Positions 25,614 through 34,869 of a stretch of 64,000 bases of DNA are shown here, piece after piece; the first letter of the stretch is position 1; each line of letters starts with the position of its first letter. The notes under the pieces were generated by a model. The model ran no database searches. It was not told the origin of the DNA and was given only the letters and a program-made list of their open reading frames with translations. Origin of the DNA: Lysinibacillus fusiformis (GTDB lineage: Bacteria > Bacillota > Bacilli > Bacillales_A > Planococcaceae); the NCBI RefSeq assembly GCF_016925635.1, contig NZ_CP070490.1, forward strand, positions 2,114,001 to 2,178,000, in the 5' to 3' direction. The translations under genes and the position numbers were made by a program.

Positions 25614-27253
25614 AGCCTGCTGGAAAATTAACACTCCGTTTTGTTTCGTATTTCATCATATTCTATCTATTAATCATTTCAGGTTTTATTATAAGTCTGG
25701 TGTTTTTTGCTATCTTTATCAATGACCGTGTTGGTGACAACATTCATGTGATGAGCTCCTTTGAAATTGAAGATGATGCAGTTGTAGAGAAAGGGAAGAC
25801 AATTAAAATTGCTGATTATTTAGTGGAGAGAGCTGAGGAAAATGTAGGACAGCTCTATTTATTTGATCCATCCATGAGGATCGTTGATTATACGGGAGAG
25901 ACATGCGGACTATGTGGAAAGTCCGATAACGAAATATTGGCATTGAAGCAACCAGGCATGCATACATGGGAACTGCCGAATTACTACTTATTATTTATTC
26001 CGAATACGCCTGTCCAACCACTTTTTGAGGAGGCACTTGATAATTGGACGGCAACAGGGGACATTTCAGCTGTAACCCTGCAACGTCTAAAAGATAATAA
26101 AGCCAGTGTTGAAATTTATGATGAGCAATGGAATCGGATTGATGTTATAGGCGAGCGGTATGAGAAGCTAAATAAACCGCAATTACTAGAGGAAAAATAC
26201 GATATTTTCGAGCATGAGGAGCTCAAGCAAAGCGCAGCCTTAGCCAATGATGTGACATTTGTTGTACGAATGCCTAACCCGTCTTATAAGCCATTTGAAG
26301 AGCCTTTTAATAAAGCAATGGTACTGTTTGTTTCTATCTTCTTTGGAGGGCATATTATTTTGCTGTTGGGTGTTATCTTTTTGTCTATTAGTATTTCACG
26401 TCAATTCGTGCGTCCACTAGTCTATGTTATATCGCGCATTGAGCGACTAACCCAATTCGATTACAGTGAAATTAGTGACAAAAAAATCCATCATAAAAAA
26501 ACAGGAAAGTTGAAAAGGAAATTTAAATTATTCCAACCTGTTGAGGAGTCACTCAACCACTTATCGGAGAGACTTGATTCAAATGAAAGGCAAATTAAGC
26601 ACGGAGAGCAATTACGTGAAGAGTGGATAACAGGTTTATCGCATGATTTAAAGACGCCGTTAAGCTCAATCTATGGCTATTCAACGATGCTAGCATCTGA
26701 AGATTATGAGTGGACAAAGGATGAGATGCGTATTTTTGCACAGACCATGCAGGAAAAGGCAACCTATATGGATGCACTTATTCAGGATTTAACGTATACG
26801 TATCAGTTAAAAAATAAAGCTATACAGCTTGATAAAGTGTTACTTCCGCTAGCAACATGGTTACCACAATTTGCAGACGAACAGGTATGTGTGAAGGTAT
26901 ATGGTGATGTGTTGCTACAAGCAGATGAGCTTTTACTTAAGCGGATAATGGATAATTTAATTACTAATGCGAAAAAGTATACCCCTGAAGGCACCAAGGT
27001 GATTGTAGAAGCGCAACATACAGGTAAAGAAGTGATGCTTACCATTGCTGACCAAGGACCTGGCATTCCTCAGGGGGAGCTCGATAATCTATTCGAACGC
27101 TATTATCGAGGTACGAATACGACAGACGATATAACAGGTACAGGGCTAGGACTAGCCATCACGAAGCAGCTCATTGATTTACACAATGGCACAATTAGTG
27201 TTCGTTCAGGTCAGGACGGGACAATTTTTGTTCTAAAATTTCAATGTCATTAG
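25610..27253 (+). CDS. Sensor histidine kinase
   Basis: 547 residues. TM1 is at about 10-35, an extracytoplasmic sensor of about 200 residues follows, and TM2 is at about 238-262; then HAMP-like linker, HisKA with LSHDLKTPLSSIYGYS (the phosphorylated His), and HATPase with NLITNAKKYTPEG, ADQGPGIPQGE and GTGLGLAI. The sensor region contains CGLCG, a CxxC pair predicted to face outside, which could form a disulphide. Partner of the preceding regulator. Confidence 0.92.
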   Translation: MKPAGKLTLRFVSYFIIFYLLIISGFIISLVFFAIFINDRVGDNIHVMSSFEIEDDAVVEKGKTIKIADYLVERAEENVGQLYLFDPSMRIVDYTGETCGLCGKSDNEILALKQPGMHTWELPNYYLLFIPNTPVQPLFEEALDNWTATGDISAVTLQRLKDNKASVEIYDEQWNRIDVIGERYEKLNKPQLLEEKYDIFEHEELKQSAALANDVTFVVRMPNPSYKPFEEPFNKAMVLFVSIFFGGHIILLLGVIFLSISISRQFVRPLVYVISRIERLTQFDYSEISDKKIHHKKTGKLKRKFKLFQPVEESLNHLSERLDSNERQIKHGEQLREEWITGLSHDLKTPLSSIYGYSTMLASEDYEWTKDEMRIFAQTMQEKATYMDALIQDLTYTYQLKNKAIQLDKVLLPLATWLPQFADEQVCVKVYGDVLLQADELLLKRIMDNLITNAKKYTPEGTKVIVEAQHTGKEVMLTIADQGPGIPQGELDNLFERYYRGTNTTDDITGTGLGLAITKQLIDLHNGTISVRSGQDGTIFVLKFQCH

Positions 27254-27313
27254 TGTGGATCTCCTTGCTTTTTTAAGGACTCTGTCATAGAACTTAATCT
27301 CATTCAACATAGT

Positions 27314-27349
27314 AAAGAGGTATCAAAGTGTTCATTTGATACCTTTTTC
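27314..27349. terminator. Terminator after the histidine kinase gene, copy 1
   Basis: A hairpin AGGTATCAA/TTGATACCT with T5. A nearly identical copy in the same orientation flanks the other side of repeat B. Confidence 0.85.
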
Positions 27350-27883
27350 TTAGTGTTGAAAAACAAAACAGTCAATTGAAAGGTAGAAATGGATTTCCGT
27401 TGCAGGCTACTTGCTTTCCTGTGGGCGAGCGTCGAATCGCTTCCTCCGCTACCGCTCCGTTTAGAGTTTTGCCTGTCTCGCAATCCCACGGGAGTCAAGT
27501 AGCCTTCCACTCCAATCAACAAAAGTGTTACCTTTTTAGCAAAGGTTTTCAAATAAAGTGAAGGTGTTCACTACTCCTTATGAAGAGGTGTTGTCACGCA
27601 TCACTTCCCCAATAAGAGCTTATCCCCTCTAAGAATACAGATAATGGGCTATTTGATCGCTACTATGAAAAAAGTAAAGACACTTTGCAGAATGGTTGAT
27701 TGGAGTGGAGCCAGCGTTACTCCTAAGGGATTTAGCGTCACAGAGGAGACCCTGGAGCGAACGTAAGTGAGTGAAGCGGCTCATCGGACGCCCCCTGGAA
27801 AGGACGCTGGCGGAACGGAAATCAACCCCTCACCTTGCAAAGTTGCTATTTCTGCCGTTGACATCATCTTTTTTCAACAACAT
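27350..27883. repeat. ~534-bp interspersed repeat, copy B
   Basis: Reverse complement of copy A, with the same ends (TTAGTGTTGAAAAAC and TTTTTTCAACAACAT) and the same two GC-rich modules. Differences are point changes and small indels, such as AGAGTTTTGCCTGTC for the AGTGTCTCGC block. It sits between the convergent kinase and TetR genes. Confidence 0.85.
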
Positions 27884-27921
27884 GAAAGAGGTATCAAGCT
27901 GTTCATTTGATACCTCTTTTT
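27884..27921. terminator. Terminator, copy 2, of the convergent TetR gene
   Basis: GAAAGAGGTATCAA / TTGATACCTCTTTTTTT, differing from copy 1 only in the loop and an extra base pair. It directly abuts the TetR stop codon. Confidence 0.85.
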
Positions 27922-28833
27922 TTATTTATTTTTCGTACAGCGTTCAGTTGGCTGTTCAATTTTTACGTAACGCCATAAGTTATTGGCGATGTCGCGGGCT
28001 TCTGCGATATGTTCTGTGCCGACAAATGCCTTACGGAAAGGGGTAAGAAGTGATTCGATGATAAAAAGCTTTGGTTTTTCGTTTTGTAATTCTTCTAATA
28101 AGAATTGGGCATATTCCAAACCTTCCATTGATTCATTGTTCGATAATCCCTTTGTAAAGCCTTGTAGTTGTTCAATGACCATTTCTTTTGTAACGGTTTT
28201 ATAGTTCACGACATTTTGAATGGTATTGATCATTTCAACACTCACGATAATCTCTTTTGACTCAAGCATAGTGGGTATAATTACGCTAATATTGCGCAAT
28301 GCTACACGTACAATCGCTTCTCGATTGATATATTTATAATCGGCAATAAAGACAGCACGTAGAGTGAGGTTAATCATCCCAAGTGTTTGAACAGCACATT
28401 CATAGCTAATAGGGCTAATCTCTTCGCCAAATACTTGTACTAGACGATTGGCGAGCCATTCTAATTCTTGTAAATGGTAATTAATAATAATTTTTTTTAG
28501 TTCTTTATCTCTTGATTGGAAGATGGATTCGAATATCTGTACTAAATTATGTTCACGATTAACATACATGAGAACAGCGACTTGCTGTGTCAATACTTCT
28601 AAATCTGTAGGGTCTTTACCATAGATGAGCTCATGGCGGCGATTACTAGCTTCTTCGCGCCCTTCATCCAAAATGGCGATTAAGCATTCATTTTTCGAAG
28701 GAAAGTGATTATAAAATGTACCTTTTGAAATTTTAGCCGCATTGATGATGTCATTAATCGATGTATCTAGAAAGCCTTTTTCAATAAAAAGTTCACGTGC
28801 TGCTGTTATAATTTGTCTTTTTCTTTTGTTCAT
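27922..28833 (-). CDS. TetR-family repressor
   Basis: 303 residues, longer than the usual ~200. The N-terminal HTH (about 5-50) has IITAARELFIEKGFLDTSI and KISKGTFYNHFPSKNECL. The ligand domain carries an extra C-terminal region (about 200-300). It is divergent from a DHA2 efflux gene and probably its repressor, as with LmrA-type regulators of LmrB-like pumps. Confidence 0.92.
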   Translation of the reverse strand: MNKRKRQIITAARELFIEKGFLDTSINDIINAAKISKGTFYNHFPSKNECLIAILDEGREEASNRRHELIYGKDPTDLEVLTQQVAVLMYVNREHNLVQIFESIFQSRDKELKKIIINYHLQELEWLANRLVQVFGEEISPISYECAVQTLGMINLTLRAVFIADYKYINREAIVRVALRNISVIIPTMLESKEIIVSVEMINTIQNVVNYKTVTKEMVIEQLQGFTKGLSNNESMEGLEYAQFLLEELQNEKPKLFIIESLLTPFRKAFVGTEHIAEARDIANNLWRYVKIEQPTERCTKNK

Positions 28834-28894
28834 GACCTCACCTTTTTTATAATATTATACTCTTATTCTACCTTCGAAACGTATTTATATCAAC

Positions 28895-28913
28895 GTTTAT
28901 AAAAAATATAAAC
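28895..28913. promoter_or_regulatory. Dyad operator candidate in the TetR/MFS divergent region
   Basis: GTTTATA and TATAAAC are separated by 5 nt, a perfect 7-bp dyad. It lies midway between the divergent starts, where a TetR dimer would bind. Confidence 0.6.
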
Positions 28914-28990
28914 TTATTTGTTGAAAAAAGTAGACTACGAGTATAAAATAAGTTTTATCGTAAAACACAAGAAAGAATTGAGGGATATAA

Positions 28991-30505
28991 ATGAATAGTG
29001 AGCAAACAATGAAAAAGCCCCCTTATGGCATGATAGCTATTCTATTTGTGGGTGCTTTTGTTGCTTTTCTAAACAACACATTGTTGAATGTGGCATTACC
29101 AACAATCATGAAAGATTTTGGGATTACCTATTCAAAAGTACAATGGTTAGCAACAGGGTATATGCTTGTGAGCGGTATTTTAGTGCCAGCTTCAGCATTC
29201 TTTGTGACACGCTTTAAAAATAGACATTTATTTATAACAGCGATGTCCATCTTTACAATCGGTACAATTATGGCAGGCTTTGCACCTAACTTCGGTGTGC
29301 TATTAGCAGGTCGTATGGTGCAAGCAGCCGGGGCATCTAGTATGTCACCACTTTTAATGAACGTTATGCTAACAAGCTTCCCAAAAGAGAAGCGTGGAGC
29401 GGCGATGGGGATCTTTGGTTTAGTTATGATTATGGCGCCAGCAATCGGTCCTACATTATCAGGATATATTGTGGAACATCATGATTGGCGTATGCTTTTC
29501 CAAATGATTATTCCATTTGCTTTAATTAGTTTATTATTTGGTGTTTGGAAACTAAGAAACGTGATGGAGACACGTGAAGTTCACTTAGATTTCCTTTCAG
29601 TCCTTTTATCAACAGTTGCATTTGGTGGTATTTTATATGGCTTTAGTACAGCAGGAGATAAAGGTTGGTCAAGTCCATGGGTATATGGCACAATTACGAT
29701 TGGCTTCATTGCTTTAGTTATTTTCGTTGTTAAACAGCTGAAAATGGATGAGCCATTACTGGAATTACGTATTTATAAGTATCCGATGTTTGCTTTAGGG
29801 TCAGTTATCTCAGTTATTGTCTCTATGGCAATGTTCTCAGGGATGATTTTAACACCAGCATATGTACAGTCTATCCGTGGTATCGAACCATTTGAAGCAG
29901 GTTTGATGATGCTTCCAGGGGCACTTGTCATGGGGATTATGTCACCAATCACTGGTAAGCTTTTTGATAAATTTGGTCCTCGTGTGTTGGCCATTATTGG
30001 ATTAACGATTACAACAATCGCAACTTTCGGTTTAACGAAATTAGAAATTGATTCAAGCTACACATATATCGTATCGATGTATACAATTCGTATGTTCGGT
30101 ATGTCGATGGTCATGATGCCTATTATGACAAACGGTTTAAATCAACTACCACAAATGATGAATCCACATGGTACAGCGATTAACAATACATTACAGCAGG
30201 TATCAGGAGCAATCGGTAGTGCGATCCTCGTAACATTTATGAATAACCGTACAAAAGTTAAAGCGGAAGAATTAATTGCAGAAGCAAAAGCGAATGCTGC
30301 ACAATCAGGAGCAGCGCCTACAGCAGAGCAAATGCAGCAAATGCAAGATCAAATTATGCAAACTGCCTTATTAGATGGTATTACGCATTCCTTCTTAATT
30401 GCAGCTGCAATAACAGTGATTGCAGTGGTACTCGCATTCTTCTTGAAACGCGTAAAAGTTGAAAGCGCAGCAGCGTCAATGGATTTAAAAAAGCCAACTA
30501 AATAA
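28991..30505 (+). CDS. DHA2-family (14-TM) multidrug efflux transporter
   Basis: 504 residues with 14 hydrophobic segments. Motifs: FLNNTLLNVALPTIMKDFG (TM1), WLATGYMLVSGILVPASAF, RMVQAAGASSMSPLLM and IMAPAIGPTLSGYI (antiporter motif C). A Gln/Ala-rich loop (about 425-465) precedes TM14. It exports drugs with proton exchange; B. subtilis LmrB is a relative. Control is probably by the divergent TetR. Confidence 0.93.
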   Translation: MNSEQTMKKPPYGMIAILFVGAFVAFLNNTLLNVALPTIMKDFGITYSKVQWLATGYMLVSGILVPASAFFVTRFKNRHLFITAMSIFTIGTIMAGFAPNFGVLLAGRMVQAAGASSMSPLLMNVMLTSFPKEKRGAAMGIFGLVMIMAPAIGPTLSGYIVEHHDWRMLFQMIIPFALISLLFGVWKLRNVMETREVHLDFLSVLLSTVAFGGILYGFSTAGDKGWSSPWVYGTITIGFIALVIFVVKQLKMDEPLLELRIYKYPMFALGSVISVIVSMAMFSGMILTPAYVQSIRGIEPFEAGLMMLPGALVMGIMSPITGKLFDKFGPRVLAIIGLTITTIATFGLTKLEIDSSYTYIVSMYTIRMFGMSMVMMPIMTNGLNQLPQMMNPHGTAINNTLQQVSGAIGSAILVTFMNNRTKVKAEELIAEAKANAAQSGAAPTAEQMQQMQDQIMQTALLDGITHSFLIAAAITVIAVVLAFFLKRVKVESAAASMDLKKPTK

Positions 30506-30512
30506 TCAAGTG

Positions 30513-30553
30513 AATCCCTAGCCAGTAAACATTTACTAGCTAGGGATTTTTTA
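30513..30553 (+). terminator. Terminator of the DHA2 gene
   Basis: AATCCCTAGC/GCTAGGGATT with an inner AGTAAA/TTTACT stem, followed by T6. Confidence 0.92.
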
Positions 30554-30665
30554 TTGAGCTTATATGAAAAAAAATTTTAGGATTATTGTTATTTTTCATC
30601 ATTTTATTTTATATGATAATACTAATTTACAGAAAATTTAGATATTTAAGTAATGAGGTGCTTAC

Positions 30666-31685
30666 TTGGTAGATGCATATATAAATGACTTAGTGAAAGA
30701 ACAAGAAATTCCAGGTGCCGTGTTAATTGTTCAGCAGCAAGAAAGAAGGCTATTTTCAGGCAGCTATGGAGCCTATACAGCTGAGGATGGCAGCGAGCAA
30801 GCTATATTAAGCAATACGTTATTTGATTTAGCCTCTTTAACAAAAGTTGTTGCAACACTCCCGGCTATTTTACTACTGATGAGTCGAAATCAAGTTAATG
30901 TAACAGATTCAGTTCAAACCTATTTGCCTGATTTTAAATATCCCCTTGTGACAATCCAGCATTTATTGCAGCATTGCTCGGGTTTGCCAGCAGATTTAAC
31001 ACCAGTAGTTAAGAGGCATCATAAGCGTGACATCATGCAGGAAGTATTGGCAAGTGATGTAGTGTGTCAGCCAAATGAACAAGTGCTATATAGTGATTTA
31101 GGTATGATTATTCTAGGAAAGGTGATTGAAAAAGTTACTGGCAATTCATTAAAAAGTTTTGTAGAGCAAGAGGTTTTTAAGCCGTGGAGCATGCATCATA
31201 CATGTTTTCAACTGCCTGAGCATACAAGAAGGCTTACGGCATCTACAGAAATGGTGGCAGATCAATTTGTGCAGGGAATTGTCCATGATGAGAAAGCTTT
31301 ATTACTAGATGGGATTGCTGGTAGCGCAGGTTTATTTTCATGTGCAGAGGATTTAGCAAAGTATGCGGAAATTTGGTTGGGGATCAAGCAACAAACGGTG
31401 ATTCCATACGATTGGTTAGAGCTTGCCTATACGAAAACATTTAAAACGAGGGGACTTGGATTTGAAGTATGGGGAGGGGATGACGCATCATTTTGTTTTG
31501 GTAGGAGGTGGAGCAAGGGCTCATTTGGTCATACAGGATTTACAGGTACGAGTATTTGGATGGACCCTGTACAAAAGGCATTTGTCATTTTACTAACGAA
31601 TGCTGTGCATTATGGGAGAAATACAAACATGAGCAAGATTAGAGAGAAGCTTCATACGATGATTTATGAAAAATTACTGATATGA
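30666..31685 (+). CDS. Class-C beta-lactamase-like serine hydrolase (AmiE-like)
   Basis: 339 residues from TTG 30666. Seen: SLTK (Ser57, Lys60), a Tyr of the YxN-like YSDLGM motif (about 141) and HTG in FGHTGFTGTS in place of KTG. There is no signal peptide, so it should act in the cytosol. It heads the amino-sugar operon, where B. subtilis carries the homologous amiE (ybbE) with nagZ. A role in removing peptide from imported MurNAc-peptides is inferred; an esterase role is possible. Confidence 0.85.
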   Translation: MVDAYINDLVKEQEIPGAVLIVQQQERRLFSGSYGAYTAEDGSEQAILSNTLFDLASLTKVVATLPAILLLMSRNQVNVTDSVQTYLPDFKYPLVTIQHLLQHCSGLPADLTPVVKRHHKRDIMQEVLASDVVCQPNEQVLYSDLGMIILGKVIEKVTGNSLKSFVEQEVFKPWSMHHTCFQLPEHTRRLTASTEMVADQFVQGIVHDEKALLLDGIAGSAGLFSCAEDLAKYAEIWLGIKQQTVIPYDWLELAYTKTFKTRGLGFEVWGGDDASFCFGRRWSKGSFGHTGFTGTSIWMDPVQKAFVILLTNAVHYGRNTNMSKIREKLHTMIYEKLLI

Positions 31686-31702
31686 AGGGTGGATCTGCTG
31701 GT

Positions 31703-32995
31703 ATGAGACAAAAGAGTAAATGGTTATTGCTGCTTCTTTTATTACTCGTTGTAGGTTTAGTAGGCTGTAACACGAGTGAGAAATCAACGAACTCAACATC
31801 ACCTGATAAAGAAGAGGAACCGAAAACAGAAGAGGTTTCGCTAACAATAGGGAGTTGGCGTACAGAAGATGTTGCCAAGTATGAAAAAGTGATTGCTTTA
31901 TTTAATGAACAACATCCTGATATACATGTGTCATTTAACCCAACTAAAAATACAGAATACAATACAGTCCTCAATACGGCATTACAGGCTGGGGAGGGTC
32001 CAGATATTTTCCACTTACGTCCTTATGCAGCTGGATTGAAGCTTGCAGAGGCAGGTTTTGTCGAGAAAATAAACGGCTTAAATGGATTGAGTGTATTTCC
32101 TGAAGAAGCATTAAAGGCTTCTCGCGATGACCAAGGAAATCAGTACGGTGTACCAATTAACTTAAGCTCTACACAATTTTTCTATAATAAAAAGATTTTT
32201 AAAGATAATAATCTTGAAATTCCTACTACATGGGATGAATTCATTGCATTAAACGACCAATTATTAGAAAAGGGCATTACACCAATTGCAATGGGTACAA
32301 AAGAAGGCTGGTTATTATCATTGCTGCACGGTATTGTCGGTCCTGCTGTTTATGAAGGCAATGACTTCTATCAAGCGGTGCTTGCGGGGGAAAGAGATTT
32401 TACAGATGCAAAGTTTATTGAATCGATACAAGTGATGAATGACTTGAAAAAGTATTTTCCAGCCAATTCTGAAGGCTTAGGAATGGATGATATTCGTACT
32501 TTGTTTGCGCTGGAAGATGCGGCTATGTTCCCGTTAGGTAGCTGGGAAATTCCTGTTGTATTAGAAATGAATCCAGACTTAGATTTAGGTTATTTCCCTA
32601 TTCCATCTAAAGAGGGAAATAAAACAGTGACGACTTGGGTAGATGGCTCATTTGCGATCAATGCTAATTCGAAACATAAAGAAGCAGCTAAAATGTTTTT
32701 AGAGTTTTTAACAACAAAGGAGTTTGGTGAGTTATTTGTGAAGGAGTTTTCCATGATCAGCGCCATTCCTGGTATTACTTCTGACGATGCATTGCTCAAT
32801 GATATTAGTCATTCGACTGCAAATGAAGCAACGCCATATATGTGGGTAACTAATTTTACTGGTGGGGACCCGACAACAAAGAGCTTGCTTGAAAGTGAGC
32901 TACAAGGCATGTATTTAGGTCAAGTAACGCCTGAAGAGGTGGCCACAAAAGTACAGGAAAACGCTAAAACTTGGTTTACACCATTTCAAAAATAA
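31703..32995 (+). CDS. Sugar ABC transporter substrate-binding lipoprotein
   Basis: About 430 residues. ATG 31703 is preferred over 31682, since AAGGGTGGA stands 9 nt upstream and it gives a proper signal sequence: MRQKSKW, a Leu-rich core, then the lipobox LVGC, with lipidated Cys near residue 23. The mature part is a type-1 solute-binding protein (LTIGSWRTEDVAKYEKVIALF and the later AMFPLGSWEIP). In this operon it should bind a MurNAc- or GlcNAc-containing cell-wall fragment (inference). Confidence 0.92.
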   Translation: MRQKSKWLLLLLLLLVVGLVGCNTSEKSTNSTSPDKEEEPKTEEVSLTIGSWRTEDVAKYEKVIALFNEQHPDIHVSFNPTKNTEYNTVLNTALQAGEGPDIFHLRPYAAGLKLAEAGFVEKINGLNGLSVFPEEALKASRDDQGNQYGVPINLSSTQFFYNKKIFKDNNLEIPTTWDEFIALNDQLLEKGITPIAMGTKEGWLLSLLHGIVGPAVYEGNDFYQAVLAGERDFTDAKFIESIQVMNDLKKYFPANSEGLGMDDIRTLFALEDAAMFPLGSWEIPVVLEMNPDLDLGYFPIPSKEGNKTVTTWVDGSFAINANSKHKEAAKMFLEFLTTKEFGELFVKEFSMISAIPGITSDDALLNDISHSTANEATPYMWVTNFTGGDPTTKSLLESELQGMYLGQVTPEEVATKVQENAKTWFTPFQK

Positions 32996-33013
32996 TGAAA
33001 GCATCAAGCCAGC

Positions 33014-33049
33014 AGACCCCTGAAGCGCTATAAAGGAGTTTAGGGGTCT
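33014..33049 (+). promoter_or_regulatory. Intra-operon hairpin after the binding-protein gene
   Basis: The stem AGACCCCT/AGGGGTCT has no strong T-run. In such operons this kind of hairpin stabilises the upstream mRNA or partly ends transcription, giving more binding protein than permease. Confidence 0.55.
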
Positions 33050-33081
33050 TGTTGTCTCATTATTAGTAAAGGAGGCTGCTC

Positions 33082-34029
33082 ATGATGAGAGAATCTACAG
33101 CTTCATCAGTAAGAAAAAGGAGATTGTGGGCAAGATGGACTATTCATCTTTTCCCTATTCCTGCATTAATCGTATATGGAATGTTTGTGCTTTATCCGAT
33201 AGTAGCGGCAATGTCCTATAGTTTTTTTGAATGGAAAGGGATGGCTCGTGGCGATTTTATCGGTCTCCAAAATTTTGTGACGCTTTTTACGACAGAACCC
33301 TATGGCTCTATGTTTTGGAACGCCTTTAAACATAATGTCCTGTATTTTGTTGTGCAAATGGTAGTTATGAATGGATTAGCCTTCTTTCTTGGCTTTATTA
33401 TCTATCAAAAAATTAAAGGAGCAGCGTTTTTTAAGGCGGCTTTCTTTCTCCCACGGTTATTATCAGTGATTGTGGTAGGTTTCTTATGGAAGCTCATTCT
33501 AAATCCTAATTTTGGTACTTTAAATGTTATTTTAGAGAAATTAGGTCTAGAAACCTTACAAAAAGCTTGGTTGGGGGATCCTGGAACGGCGTTAATCGCC
33601 ATTATTTTAGTCAATTGTTGGTTTGGACTAGGTTTTGGTGTCTTAATTTTCCTTGCTGGCTTTCAAGGGATTCCAAGTGAGTTAGTTGAAGCTGCAAAGT
33701 TAGATGGTGCTAAGGGCTTTACTTTACTGTGTACTATTTATTTGCCCCTAATGGTGCCATCTATTATGATCATGGGCATTTTAACGTTTATCCAGTCCTT
33801 TGAGGCATTTGAGCTTGTATATGCGATGCAGGGCTCTATGGGAGAGCCATATTATTCTACGGATACGTTAGCTGTGTTTTTCTATCGCTTGGCATTTGGT
33901 AGCTCTACAGCTTCTGGAGCGACAGCTATTGGGCTAGGCTCTGCGTTAGCGACGGTTCTGTTCCTATTTATATTAGTTTGTACCACGCTATTTTTACGCT
34001 TTGCCAATAAAAAGGACGTTCAAATGTAA
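33082..34029 (+). CDS. ABC sugar permease, MalF/UgpA type
   Basis: 315 residues, six helices, with the EAA loop ELVEAAKLDGAKGFTLLCTIYLPLM near residue 210. The start is ATG 33082 behind AAGGAGG. It pairs with the next permease and presumably with MsmX encoded at 37834. Confidence 0.93.
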   Translation: MMRESTASSVRKRRLWARWTIHLFPIPALIVYGMFVLYPIVAAMSYSFFEWKGMARGDFIGLQNFVTLFTTEPYGSMFWNAFKHNVLYFVVQMVVMNGLAFFLGFIIYQKIKGAAFFKAAFFLPRLLSVIVVGFLWKLILNPNFGTLNVILEKLGLETLQKAWLGDPGTALIAIILVNCWFGLGFGVLIFLAGFQGIPSELVEAAKLDGAKGFTLLCTIYLPLMVPSIMIMGILTFIQSFEAFELVYAMQGSMGEPYYSTDTLAVFFYRLAFGSSTASGATAIGLGSALATVLFLFILVCTTLFLRFANKKDVQM

Positions 34030-34041
34030 GGGGTGCGTATA

Positions 34042-34869
34042 GTGAAGCAAGGTGTTATTTGGGTTCGACCATTTTATTATCTAGTGGTATTTACAGTAGC
34101 GACCATTAGTTTATATCCTATCGTATTAATGATTTTATCTTCATTTAAAAAGAGCGTGGACATCTACAAAAATCCATTGGGCTTACCGACTAGCTTTAGC
34201 TTAGATACTTACCGTACATTATTAGCAAAAATTCCATTTACAACGTATTTTCTAAACAGTTTGTTTGTCAGTATTGTATCTGTTGTACTGATTGTTGTTG
34301 TTTGTTCACTGGCTTCATTTTATATTGCCCGCTTTAAATTCTCTTGGAATCATGCATTATTCTTTATTTTTTTACTAGGCATGATGATTCCTATAAAGCT
34401 TGGGATTGTACCGCTCTTTATTTTAATGCGTGATTTAGGGCTGATGAACTCCTTATGGTCTTTAATTTTGATGAACACGGCGACAGGGATTCCATTATCC
34501 ATGCTGATCTTAACGGGCTTTTTTAAAACGATGCCCTATGAGCTGGAGGAAGCGGCCCGTATAGATGGGGCGGGGAACTTAAGAGTCCTTTGGCATGTGG
34601 TGTTACCGTTAATGAGACCTGCACTTGGAACAGTGGTGATTATAAATTTTATTGCTGCATGGAATGATTTCTTCTTCCCACTTATTTTTATTACAGAAAA
34701 AATGAAACGGACGATACCTGTTGGAATGATGTCACTCTTTGGGGAGCATTCGGCAGATTGGGGCTCTCTTTTTGCAGGTTTAACATTAGCATCATTACCA
34801 ATGATCCTATTATTCTTTATTGCGTCAAAGCAATTTATGGAGGGGCTGACGGCTGGTGCCATTAAATAG
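34042..34869 (+). CDS. ABC sugar permease, MalG/UgpE type
   Basis: About 275 residues from GTG 34042, which has AAGGGGTG 6 nt upstream. Six helices, with the EAA loop ELEEAARIDGAGNLRVLWHV near residue 175. It overlaps the kinase gene by 14 nt, so expression is coupled. Confidence 0.92.
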   Translation: MKQGVIWVRPFYYLVVFTVATISLYPIVLMILSSFKKSVDIYKNPLGLPTSFSLDTYRTLLAKIPFTTYFLNSLFVSIVSVVLIVVVCSLASFYIARFKFSWNHALFFIFLLGMMIPIKLGIVPLFILMRDLGLMNSLWSLILMNTATGIPLSMLILTGFFKTMPYELEEAARIDGAGNLRVLWHVVLPLMRPALGTVVIINFIAAWNDFFFPLIFITEKMKRTIPVGMMSLFGEHSADWGSLFAGLTLASLPMILLFFIASKQFMEGLTAGAIK

